Source: Botrytis cinerea B05.10 (Eukaryota > Ascomycota > Leotiomycetes > Helotiales > Sclerotiniaceae). From it: a DNA stretch of 64,000 bases. Position 1 is the first letter of the stretch. Each line of letters starts with the position of its first letter. Shown here in pieces: positions 44,925 through 55,553 of the stretch. The stretch covers positions 1,054,001-1,118,000 of the forward strand of contig NC_037314.1 in the NCBI RefSeq assembly GCF_000143535.2, in the 5' to 3' direction. Under the pieces are notes generated by a model. That model was not told the DNA's origin. It saw only the letters and a list, made by a program, of their open reading frames with translations, and did not search any database. The position numbers and the translations under genes were made by a program.

Positions 44925-45038
44925 GGACAGATGGCCGAGTGGTTATGGCGTGTGACTCAAGCTCAACGGCTTAGTTGATTCAATCAATTAGCATTCTCAT
45001 GGGCTTAGCCCGCGGGGGTTCGAATCCCCCTCTGTTCA
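44925..45038 (+). tRNA. tRNA-Leu(CAA) with a 32-nt intron
   Basis: Acceptor GGACAGA pairs with TCTGTTC (one G-U), TG at 8-9, D-arm GCCGAGTGGTTATGGC. The anticodon is CAA at 44958-44960. An intron lies at about 44962-44993 and contains TTG able to pair with the anticodon. The long class II variable arm GGGCTTAGCCC and T-arm GGGGG-TTCGAAT-CCCCC follow, and the discriminator is A. Mature length is about 82 nt. The anticodon stem TGTGA/TCTCA has one central U-U opposition. CCA happens to follow in the genome. The T5 run at 45045-45049 is a good Pol III terminator. It reads UUG codons. Confidence 0.93.
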
Positions 45039-46093
45039 CCAGTCTTTTTGCTGCCCTTTTGTTTGTTGAATGAGAGATGGCCAGAGGTGCATGGGCGCGG
45101 GGCTGGTAAGTCGATCTCTTTTTTATAAACATGCGCGAGGGTTTAAACAAATGGAACACGACCAGCGAAAGAGAATAAAACGACACAAGGGCGTTACTAG
45201 TTGCTCACTTTAAACTCGTGCTAGTGATATCTATTGAAGGTAGCGGAATCTTGTCTATTCTGGCTGAAATTACAAGTACCGAGAGGGAAAAGGGGCATCT
45301 CAGCCGTACTCTTTTAATAGCACGTGCTGTCTGCATATAGTAAGATGTACTCTGATCTGATACTCATTACTTTTGTTTTACTTGAAAAAGTATCGACATT
45401 TTATGAAATGCATAGTTAGATGAAACTCAATTCTCGTGTCTTTTCCGGGAAAGCCGGTCAGCAGAGTTTCTTGACATAGGAAAGAGGGAAGAGGAAAGTT
45501 GTTTATTCTTAACCTCGTATTCTCTGCTGCCATACCTAATTCAAAGGAGTAACTTTCAATGACAATACCCAATTCTAGCCCTTCTAGAATTCAACAGTCC
45601 ATATATTCCAACTCATTCACTTCCCCTCGATCTTCCATGCGATCTCTATAAATCTTCTCAATCTCCCCACATGGTCCATTTACGCGTGTTAATTGTGGAG
45701 ACAGCGTGGAGACAGGAATCAAAGCCGAGCTTACACAGCCCTATACATTATGCTCACCCCAGCACCCCAGACAATGATATCCCTGTGAATGATGCCCTGA
45801 TTTTCGAAATCCCAATCATATCGAAACACCAAATTCGATCAGCAATAAACAAGAAGATCAATGCCATGTCTAGATCCCCGTTTCTTCTCAATCTTGTCGC
45901 ACCACTTGCTCATAGTTTCCATCCCATCTCATGCACATCGTCAAACGGTTCTAATATAAGAGCAAAACAAGAAATCACATCATATATCTAATACCAACTA
46001 CTGCTCCTCGAAACTCGAAACAATTTTTTGGATCTTTCTTTTCCTACATTACCTAATCTCTCCAAAAGCACTCTTTCAAACATCATAAAAATC
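45039..46093. other. spacer after tRNA-Leu, upstream of a small gene
   Basis: Starts with the T5 terminator at 45045-45049. The right half is pyrimidine- and A-rich, like a fungal 5' leader. An ORF at 45671-45991 is not convincing. Confidence 0.5.
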
Positions 46094-46651
46094 ATGAATT
46101 TCCCTCGAAAGCACAACCCCTACCTCGATCCTACCAATAAACAACACCGCGATTATACCCGTCTAGACGTATCTCACTCTCCAGACAACGTCCCAGACAC
46201 CCCTTTCAACTCACCCACCGCAATGTCTCTCTCAAACTCTGAATCCTCGAGTCCAAACTTCAATCCCTTTTCTCTCAACCAACTCATCATGAATGGAAAT
46301 GAAACATCCTCCTCGTCATCGCTACACCAATCACGAAACTTCACACCCACATCCGCACCATCAGATTGGCGTCCCGAATCTCGGGATCGTGCTGACTCAA
46401 CGGGTTCGGAAAGATCGGACATCATAAGCAATGGTAGAAAATGCCACTGTGGAAGTGGAGGAATGCAACAAAGACAGGGCGGTGAAGAGTCCGGTCCTGG
46501 GTTTGGAAGTTATAGCGACAGTCGTTGTGAGCAGTGCATTATAGGAGACGAGGATGTGGAGAGGGGAAGATGTAGGACGAGGACGAATTCGAGTAGCTCA
46601 AGGGACAAGACGAGTTGTTCCAGGGAAAAGAAGAGGAGGATGGAACTTTGA
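46094..46651 (+). CDS. hypothetical Ser-rich small protein
   Basis: The first ATG, at 46094, opens a 185-residue frame starting MNFPRKHNPYLDP. The protein is rich in Ser, Asn, Pro and Arg and looks disordered, with no signal peptide or membrane segment. A CHCGSGG pair and a CEQC pair (about residues 118 and 147) could bind metal, but this is speculative. It ends in a basic tail, SREKKRRMEL. I do not recognise a family. The A/C-rich leader and smooth composition favour a real gene, possibly restricted to close relatives. Confidence 0.5.
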   Translation: MNFPRKHNPYLDPTNKQHRDYTRLDVSHSPDNVPDTPFNSPTAMSLSNSESSSPNFNPFSLNQLIMNGNETSSSSSLHQSRNFTPTSAPSDWRPESRDRADSTGSERSDIISNGRKCHCGSGGMQQRQGGEESGPGFGSYSDSRCEQCIIGDEDVERGRCRTRTNSSSSRDKTSCSREKKRRMEL

Positions 46652-47232
46652 TGTATGTATGGTTAGAGGGATACCAAGAGGACAGTCTTGGAAAGGATCT
46701 ACCAACCAATAGTTTATTTGGGTTTCATGTATGTTTCTAGCGTTTCTTGACATCCAATATACGTTTGGATCTTCGCACGCGAACTCAACACCGAGATCGA
46801 ATCTTCGAAAATAAGGTTGAGAAGGAATCTTACGGATTAGATCAAAAATGCACTCCCCATTCGAAGAGCTATTTACCTTCCTCTGTCGTCCTTTGAGTGT
46901 CGATGAAGTAGACTTCATCATGTATTTCAAAAAATTCAAATTGAGAACTCACTCTGCACAACTCGTACGTCTAATCATTTAGGCGTTGTATTGTGACTGT
47001 GCTTTGAAAATTATATCTGCCGGGTGTTTATGGCACTTCATGGCAATCACATCACATACACACTGATGGAGAATCCACCTCCATTTCGGTACTTGACATA
47101 AATCAGCGAGAGATTCATTTAACGATTGACTCCAGGTATTTCTATGAATCTACCAACCTTGAGACTATACTACCACACTCCAGATTCAAAGCCAACGACA
47201 CTGACGTACGATTGTCTTTCTCGATGACTTCT
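46652..47232. other. spacer between convergent genes
   Basis: Contains 3' ends of the two flanking genes. An opposite-strand ORF (46598-46939) overlaps the upstream gene's end and is not supported. Confidence 0.5.
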
Positions 47233-48756
47233 CTAAGAAGCATCTTCTACAAACTCGCCTGCCAAAATATGTGTCAGGTTCGTGTGTGAATTGACTGTGT
47301 ACCTTGTTCCATCTGCGGAATATAACGTTGGAAATATCGCCACCCCTGTGTTGATATCCACCACCAAGATACCGTCCATGGTCGTATTTGCATTTTGATA
47401 TGCATTGTATCTCATAAAAACCATGTCATTTGCCTTGCACGACAAGTCTTCCATCACCACTTGCAATAGTTGATCGTCTGGATCGTTGGAAGCGTGTCCT
47501 ACAATTTCCAAACGTTCCCCGTGATTTGCCACACCAAAAGATTGTGAGATGTTATGTATATAAATCGGAATTTTTAGAGGAGCATAGACTTGATTCTGTT
47601 CCTTTGTTTCCACCGGGCAATAAAAATAGCTTTTGTGAATCCTATTACTGTTCCTGCCTCCACCCCTGGACATAAATACTACTTTCTTTCCGGCAGAGCA
47701 GATGCGGCTCACTAGAGCATGGAGCTCAAAGCGATCCGCAATTTTAGACATTCTTTTGTTATATATTGACATCAGATCTTCGCAAACACTGCAAACCCGA
47801 TATAAGTCGCAGCCAAGGTGTTGCAGAAGCCGGGTGAGTCGATTCTCAAGAAGATACCCAAATGATCTCGAGGCCATCGAAGGGTCTTGATTTTGCATAG
47901 AAACTAACATCGAATATGCATGGTCAATGTCAGACTTTGAAAGTGCGGGCCACAGTTGGCTGATGGCAACATATACGTCATTAAGAGCTGTATGAGTGAG
48001 TCCCGCGACAACTTGTTCCAGGTCTCTGTCCCAACGAATTAAAAAGTAGTTGCGTGAAAGAAGACGATCTCGAAAAGTAGATACCATATTTCTGTTTGTG
48101 TCATTTTCTATAGTTTCGGTGCTGCCTAAGTGCGATTCGGACAACCGACGTGTCTCTTGACCCGTCGTATCATTCTGCGGGGACACCTGGGCTCTAAATG
48201 CGTTTGCCACAATGACTTGTTCAGATTCTTCGACTTGGGACAAGGCCGACATCTCAGAATTTTGCCTTGAACCCGAGGAGAAATCCGTGGGCAGTTGTGA
48301 ATGGCTTCGCAGTGAGAATTGAGATTGAGCACTGAAGGGATCCATGAAATTAAGACCAATGGGATCTTCTAATAGAGGCAATAGCTGCCATTGGGGTATT
48401 TATTGGAGTTGAGAAGACTGGATCGGAGGCGATGAATATGATTGGGGCCTTGACGGTGGTTGTGTCATTAGGTATTGAGACGGTAATGGTAATTGTTGTT
48501 GGATAAATGCTTGCGGCTGATGTCGCATTTCACTTGTAAGACAATTGCGTTGACCAGGACTTTCCTGCCCTTCTTCAAGAGGTTGCTGTTGAGGAAATTC
48601 TAGAAATCGAGGTTGTGAGGGTTGTTGTGATTGGGGATCCGAGTAGCTATCTTGAGAAGGTGGATTATTTGGCGGTATGTAGCCTGGTGGAAAGTATGTG
48701 TAATTGTTTTGAGTATTGTCATACTCGTCGTAAGAGATACCATTATGATCGTCCAT
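47233..48756 (-). pseudogene. Gln-rich hypothetical protein gene interrupted by an in-frame TAA
   Basis: One reading frame runs from the ATG at 48756 to the TAG at 47233, 508 codons, broken only by a TAA at 48402-48400. The part before the stop (118 residues, MDDHNGISYDEYDN...) is Gln/Pro/Ser-rich. Just after it the same frame continues with Gln-rich sequence (IPQWQLLP) into a 380-residue region with a folded look, including RNYFLIRWDRDLEQVVAGL and CDLYRVCSVCEDLM. I do not recognise the family. No good intron spans the stop; only a poor GTCTTC donor and GGCAG acceptor are near. It may be a recent nonsense mutation (CAA to TAA), a base error, or two separate genes, of which the second would lack a nearby ATG. 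An alternative upstream in-frame ATG lies at 48858. Confidence 0.55.
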
Positions 48757-49405
48757 TATCGCGAGCTGCAAATACTGCAAAGCGATAAGCAAACAAGTAG
48801 TTAAGTGTACATGGATTAATGAGCAGTGAAAATGTCTCGAACAACCAGAAGTGTTCATATTGACTGGACTAGCTGTGAAAGATTTGGGGGGGGGGGGGGG
48901 GGGGTAGCTGTTTCAAAGGAAATTCTCTGAATTCAAAAATGGAAGGCGTATCTGGACACCTGCTTGGTAGTTGCCCCTCCTCTTCTTGATTATGAGGCTG
49001 AGAGTTAAATGGCTGCCCTATCCATATCGTTGATCATACCCGGGAAATTCTCGATATGAACATCGAAAAAAAGAAACCAAACGCTCTTGTGAATCAGAAC
49101 GCAACGAAGCTGAACGATAAAGCACACGAGAACCAACTTATAGCTCCTCCTTGTGAAAGAGAAATCACGGAAATCACATAGCCTAAGCAGTGTAACGAAG
49201 AACTGGTGGATTAGAGTCAAACTCATTGGCTCACCCATACTTCGTCATTGGTCAACTAATCGAGATCGATGCTCAAAATACAATATTTACTTGAGACGAG
49301 CCACTGCAAGTAGTACTTTGCTCCTAAAAACCAGACTGACGTCTAAATGTTAAAAAAAAAGTAGCTTCTGCTCTAAGATAATCCTGTTGGGCCGGGGTAT
49401 AATTC
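48757..49405. other. spacer with poly(G) tract
   Basis: Upstream region of the interrupted gene and 3' flank of the alanyl-tRNA synthetase gene. Its notable content is the 19-G run at 48886-48904. Confidence 0.55.
48886..48904. repeat. poly(G) tract, 19 G
   Basis: Uninterrupted run of 19 G on the + strand, an uncommon homopolymer in a moderately AT-rich genome. Confidence 0.95.
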
Positions 49406-52400
49406 TCAAAGCTTCAACTTCTCGGCAAACCATTTCTCGGCAACAGCCACTGCATCCTCAATTTTATCAGGGTTAGTACCTTGACCAGTGCGAGTTGGCT
49501 CCTTGCCACCGGATCGACCTCCTACAACCTCAGAGACTGCTGCGGCCCATTGCTCCGCACTCACGCCCTTAGAAGCAGCATCCTATGCAGTGTTAGTGAC
49601 TTTCTGGAGATAGAAAAGACGTTTTACACTTACTGTACCGACATATACTCCGTGCACAACAGCACCTTCACTAGCACTTCCCCCAAAAAGATAAACCGTC
49701 TTATCCTTTGCCTTGGACTTGAAATGGTTCATGACATCAGCAATAGCCTTGGAATTTGCAGAGATTGGCAATTGTGCGATATACGCGGTGCTGTCTTTGT
49801 TCTTTGAATCAGCAAAATAAGCAGTAACAGTATCCAAAGCAGTCTTGGATTCGGCCTTTTGCTTCTTCTTTTGCTCATCAAGAACATCCTTTTGAACCTT
49901 AGTGAATTTCTTCTTTAGGTCCTCCTTAGCAAGTACGGAAATAGTGAGGTGGTTCAAGTCATTCTGTGTTGATTTGACCTCTTGTTCCTTCTCGACGCCG
50001 TGAGGCATAGCATCCAAAGCTGCGATACGTTTGCCAAATTCCATGGCAATTCTTTGTACCTCATGCGCGGCATCACCAGTATAAGCAATGATTCTTCGGA
50101 TTCCTTTAGCAATACCGCTCTCCTCGACAATAACGAGGTCCTTGATAATGCCGGTTTGGTCGACATGAGTTCCACCGCAGAATTCAACACTGACCTTTCG
50201 CCATTCTGGATTCTTAGGTTCGGCAAGCAGAACGTCAACTTCGACACCAACAGAGACCACTCGGACGGGGTTTGGGTATGTTTCGCCGAAGACAGCACGT
50301 ACACCTTCAATGCCCTTTGCGATATCAAGATCAACGTCTTTCGAGTAAATTTTGCAATTTTGCTTAATGTAAGAATTTGCAGAATCTTCAACCTTCTTGA
50401 GTTCAGGTAGTGTGACTTGAGCTTTATGCGAGAAATCAAATCGTAATTTCTCTTGGTCAACAAGTGATCCCTTTTGGTTGATATCTTCACCTAAGTGCTC
50501 CCTCAATGCATGATTGAGGATGTGGGTACCGGTATGGTTATTGCGGATAGGTTGTCTCCTTAATTCGTCGTATTCGCAAATAACTTCATCACCAGCCTTG
50601 AAGTCTCCATAGTCCATGTAACCATTGTGAACAATGTATCCACCATATGCTTGAGTATCAAGGACTTTAAATTCCGCAACACCATCAATTATGATTTTTC
50701 CGGTATCGAAAACTTGCCCACCTTGTTCAGCGTAGAAGTTTGTCTTATCTAACAGAATACCAAATGGCTTATCATTAGGCAAATCCGCGGTGCTCTTAAG
50801 GAAGTTCTTGCCATCATAAATGAGTTGGATCTTGCCAGTTGAATCGCCCTTTGAAAACTTAGCATCATCATTGGGTCGAGGAATACCCATGTTGTCGAGC
50901 TCGGCAATTTGATGAACGTCCAATTTGGCGAAAGTGTGGGCAGCTTCCTTAACGGATTTACTGGCCTCCCTTGCCTTCTCCTTTGCAATTTCGATTTCTC
51001 CTTCATCTGTCTCAAGACCACGTTCTTCCGCCATGATCTTGGTCAAATCTTCTGGAAAACCAAAGGTGTCGTATAATCTCCATACATCTGCACCAGAAAG
51101 CTTCTTGGTGTTCGTCTTGATGGCTTGAGCGGCATATTTCTCGAACATCTTCTCACCACGATCTAATGTTCTAGCGAAAGCCTCTTCCTCTTCATCTAAG
51201 ATTTCCTTCACATCTTGTTGCTTTTTCACAATTTCGGGAAATTGCTCGCCCATTTGTTCAACAAGAGCTGGCAAAATCTTGGAGAAAAAGCTGCCAATTT
51301 CAGCATTAAAGTATTTTCGAGCATAACGAGATCCTCTTCTCAAGACCCGACGAACAACATAACCACGTCCCTCGTTGTTGGGAACACCTCCATCTGAAAT
51401 AGCGAAAGTAAGTAAGCGAATATGGTCAGCAACAACACGATAAGCAGTATCAATCCCATCAGTATCATCCTTTCCATATTTGTCGGTATAAGGTCTGGCA
51501 TTTGTAACCTCTTGAATCTTGGCGAATAATGGCGAGAACACATCTGTGTCGTAATTCGATGATTTGTCTTGCAACACCGAAACTAAACGTTCGTAACCCA
51601 TACCAGTATCAATATGCTTAGCTGGCAGAGTCTTCAAAGATCTATCCTTCTGGCGATCGAATTGGATAAATACGATGTTCCAGATCTCCAATACGTTGGG
51701 GTCATCTTGATTAACAAGGTGAGCAGCATTGCGCCCTCCCCCGATTCTGTCGTAATGGATTTCACTACAAGGTCCACATGGTCCTGTCTCTCCCATTTCC
51801 CAGAAATTATCTTTCATGTTTCCTGTCAAGATGTGATCCTCCTTGACTCCAGCCTTCAACCATAAGTTTTTGGCCTCAGTATCTGCTGGTACATTATTCT
51901 CTGCATCTCCTTCGAAATATGTGACGTATAAGCGATCTGAATCTAACCCGTAGACCTTTGTGAGCAACTCCCATGCCATTCCAATAGCATCTGCCTTGAA
52001 GTAATCGCCAAACGACCAATTTCCCAACATCTCGAAGAAGGTCTATGACTCACATGTTAGAGCTGCTCAAATGTAGCATATCAAAGTGTCAACTTACATG
52101 ATGATAACTGTCTTTTCCAACATCATCGAGATCCTATAAACCATCAGATCATATACTTTCCAGCCCGGAGTCATATAGCCCTACGTTATGTTTTCCTCCA
52201 GCACGAATACACTACAACCCGTTAGCGCAACCCTACGATAACGGCAGCAACACAATCATCTACCTTCTGTGTATCCACCGCTCTCTTCAACTGTGCCATA
52301 TCATCGGTCTTGCCCACCGTGCCGAGGAAAATCGGCTTGAACTGGTTCATACCAGCATTCGTAAAGAGGAGAGTGGGATCATTGTGAGGGACCACAGAAG

Positions 52401-52841
52401 ACGATGGTACTGCATTTTGTTAGAAAAATGGCTTGAATAGACGTTTCGAACAATCGCAGACGAGCGCCATGGCTGCAGAAGAAGTACAGGCCCGTTCAGG
52501 GAAAAAATCGTGGTTGGAATTCCCCAGAGAACCCCCCTTCACCAAAAAGAATTACCCCGCCACTTACCAACAGAATGAGCATTCTTCTCAAAAAAGCTCA
52601 AGAATTGTTTCCTGACCACCGGGGCCGTCCATTTAGTGGTATCTTGAGAGCTCGCCATAATTCTCGACGTCCCGGAAAATTTGCGATACAAGGTTGTGTT
52701 GTAAGAACTTATCGAGGTGGTGCGCGAGTTGAACAAAGAAAGTCGCGTCGTCTCCGGCTCGTAGAATATTCTCGAGCAGTGACTCAGTGGACCTGGAACT
52801 CTTGCGACGTTCAGATTCGATCTTCCACGCAACGCATTCAT
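49406..52841 (-). CDS. ALA1: alanyl-tRNA synthetase, probable dual cytosolic/mitochondrial gene
   Basis: Charges tRNA-Ala. Six exons: 52841-52568, 52409-52264, 52211-52185 (27 nt), 52133-52098 (36 nt), 52042-49634 and 49582-49406. Frame is kept and the product is 1022 residues. A second in-frame ATG at 52658 (residue 62, [10 protein letters not shown]) gives a 961-residue form, the size of yeast Ala1 (958). Residues 1-61 are rich in Arg, Ser and Thr, like a mitochondrial presequence. Class II and AlaRS signatures include [51 protein letters not shown], and editing-site HTGTH and CGGTH. The C-terminal oligomerisation domain ends [10 protein letters not shown]. The first ATG has C at -3 and the second has A at -3, consistent with leaky scanning. 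Confidence 0.95.
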
Positions 52842-52997
52842 TCGCTCAATTCTATAAGAATATAAATTCCCTTAGAAAAGAAAGATTTTCAATTGACAAT
52901 TATTCTTCTGTTCATACAGACTGAGATTTATTTTATCGTGCACACGTTAAGTAACAGAAAAGAAGCTTTGTGATTAGGGGAGGGATGGGCCGTTAAG
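52842..52997. promoter_or_regulatory. short divergent promoter
   Basis: Only 156 bp separate the AlaRS start and the start of the opposite gene, so regulatory elements must be shared or overlap. No specific box is recognised. Confidence 0.6.
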
Positions 52998-53757
52998 ATG
53001 GATCAAGCGACAGGTATTAGGAAGAGAAAGGCAGAAACACAAGACAATGAACGACTCTCCAAACGGCTGAGCTTGCTTAATCTTGGTAAATACCCTACAT
53101 TATTTATACTATCTCTATTCAAATGCATGAGGTTCACAAGCTAACAATATTCTAGAGCGCAATGGCCAGAAACTCTACGTTCCAGTTGAGCAACCCACCT
53201 TAAGCTCAGATCTACCGACCACCAGCTCTACATTTACTGCCAGCAATCATAAACCCGTAAAACCAAAAAGGACACAACAGCAAGATGCAGATGATGTGAT
53301 GCAACTGGACGACTCCAAACACAAAGTCTATATCTACAATCTTGACGACGAGCTATCAGACAGTGACGCCTCCGATGATGGACGGCTAATATTTCTCCCC
53401 GACATATCCAAACATCTGCGAGAGACACGAATTCCACCTCAAATTCTCGCCAACAAAGATGGACAGTTAGCCGGTATGAACAATCAACTCATCTTATACG
53501 ATACAGCTGTTCCGAGAAATCACAGTGTGCCCGAGGAACAAGATTTGGTGCGGAAGGCATTCCTGGAGGCGAGGGAGAAGGCTAGAGCTAAGTGGGACGA
53601 AAAGGCAAGGCTGGAGGAGAGAGGGGCAGATGGAACGGTGGGTGAAGTTGTACAAGATCGTGCCTATACAAATAGTATTATTGGAGAGGATGCTGACATA
53701 GAAGACATGAGTGTGGAGGCTATACAAGATGATTCTGATGCTATGGACCTCGGATAG
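52998..53757 (+). CDS. conserved-looking hypothetical protein
   Basis: Exons 52998-53085 and 53156-53757 are joined by a GTAAAT..TTCTAG intron with a CTAAC branch site, giving 229 residues. It starts with basic MDQATGIRKRKAE, continues ERLSKRLSLLNLERNG, then VYIYNLDDELSDSDASDDG and LIFLPDISKHLRETRIPPQIL. It is followed by a charged helix (VRKAFLEAREKARAKWDEKA) and an acidic tail. The combination of a nuclear-localisation-like start and acidic blocks suggests a nuclear protein. I believe similar proteins occur in other filamentous ascomycetes but cannot name a function. It is divergent from AlaRS and convergent with the RCR-like gene. Confidence 0.75.
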
Positions 53758-53963
53758 TGTCCAATGCTTCACTTAGTGGTGTGTAAGACTATGTAATGAG
53801 TAATAATATGTTTGAATTTCAGCGTCTTCTATTGTTCTATTCCGGATAGTACATTTATTCACAATAATTTCTCATGAAAGCTGATCCCTCTTCAATTCTA
53901 ATCCCTTCACCGGCCGTATTAAGCATACCAAAACACTAACATTCATTAAACATCCCTTTGCGA

Positions 53964-54642
53964 CTAACCTCGAAATGGATTATTGCTCGCGCCAGTATTG
54001 TTTGTTTGGAGATTTGGAGGAGGGCCAGAAGGCGCCTCATAATCGGGAGCAGACTCTCCACCATCATCGGCTGGACGTCTTGTTGGTTCTGATCTCCATT
54101 GTGACGGATCAACTTTAGTCGCTCCAGCAGGTGGTTGATATGTGGGTGGCAATGGTGCATTCGGATCGTACATTGGCGGTGGCATAGGATGCATGCCATA
54201 TTGTCCCCCTGCCGGTGGAAATTGGTTGTAGTATACGTTGGGAGTCTGGTAGGCTGGGTCATATTGTGCTCGTTGTCGTCTGTTTAACATCCACTACTCA
54301 TTGTTAGCATTGCCCTTTCGTACAGTCTGATGAAGGCTCCATACCCTATGATATGCCAATGGTTTCAAGCCCTTTCTTAATCTTCTCTTCGCATGCCAAT
54401 ATCCACCAATAATCCATATCATGAAAATGAAGAACAGTCCCCAGAAGACTGACCATCTGATTATTTGTCCCTTCTATTGAACATCATTAGTATATAGCAC
54501 AACTTTCTTTTTCAACCAAGAAACAAACCTTAGTGAGCCAAAAAGGAACATCATCACTCTCAAAACAATTGCCAAATCTATCACACTCAAGTGTAGTCTC
54601 GTTGGCCGCCCGCTCCATAATTATTGACCAGTCGCCGTCCAT
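53964..54642 (-). CDS. RCR-like single-pass membrane protein with a PPxY motif
   Basis: Exons 54642-54529, 54473-54345 and 54293-53964 give 190 residues. The first 43 residues carry ETTLECDRFGNCFESDD with two Cys and would be outside or lumenal. One membrane segment, SVFWGLFFIFMIWIIGGYW (about 45-63), is followed by basic AKRRLRKGLKPLAYHRW. The tail is Pro-rich with PPPMYDP and LPPTYQPP; PPTY is a PPxY motif that could bind an Rsp5-type ubiquitin ligase. This architecture resembles yeast Rcr1/Rcr2, which affect endosomal sorting and chitin deposition. The family match is judged on architecture and is inference. Phase-0 introns delimit the membrane exon. Confidence 0.72.
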
Positions 54643-55553
54643 TTTTCGATTAATATCCCAATTATCTCGTCCTTGAAATCACAATGTATGATATGGTATC
54701 GCTCTATAATATCTCCCGTCTGTCCGCTATCGTTTGGTTGTATGAATTAATTTAAGAAAGGATCAAAACCAAGACTCAGGACTTCCTGCTCTAGAGAAGT
54801 ACTCCAGAAGTACCCAAATCCAACGAGGCGGTGCTTGGGTCTCTTTTACACGGTAATTTCAACACCCGGCTTTCGAGTTTCATGCGGTGTTACAGAGACG
54901 TATCCAACACCAAGACTTCGTTTGAGTCCTAGGGTGTTTATTTGATGAATATTGATTGTGACTCGCGAGTAGCTTTGAAATCACAACTTCAGAGCAAGTA
55001 GGAAATGTGAGACAAGAAGAGTAGGATACGTCGAAAGCACGATGTCCGAACCAGAACCTTATACTAACATCAGCACATATATTTGGTGGCTTGGAATACG
55101 ACCAAGATCCTCCGGTTTATGGTCTCACCTGCTAATTTCCATACAAAAATACCTCAGTGATCATCCTTTCTATCAATATCAACCAAGGACATGATTCGTT
55201 TCTTCCCGCTTAGTCATCTAAATTAGCTTCAGGTACCAGTGTACTAGTAGTTGCAGCGTGGCTAGAAATAAAGGTGTGGCTGGTCCGGAAAATTTTGACG
55301 TTTCCGTACCGCGGTGGAGAATACGAAGCAAAGTGCTTGAATATTTTTAAGTTGAGTGAAGTCAAAGAGCCTCGCATCAATAACGGTTTGCTTCATGAAT
55401 ACTTGTGGCTCTACGGACTTATGATACGGCGTCTGTATGGAAGGACTTTATTGTGATGAAATTGTGGATTTCACGGGCAAAGCCAAGATTTGGGAAGGAT
55501 TTGCGAATCATTTAAGATATTACACAACAAATACCATTAATATATTCCTATTA
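54643..55553. other. spacer between tandem genes
   Basis: 0.9 kb upstream of the RCR-like gene and downstream of VPS8. No feature recognised. Confidence 0.5.

Noticed and set aside
46598..46939. 113-codon - strand ORF overlapping the end of the Ser-rich small gene
   Set aside because: Antisense to a better-supported ORF and without recognisable motifs.
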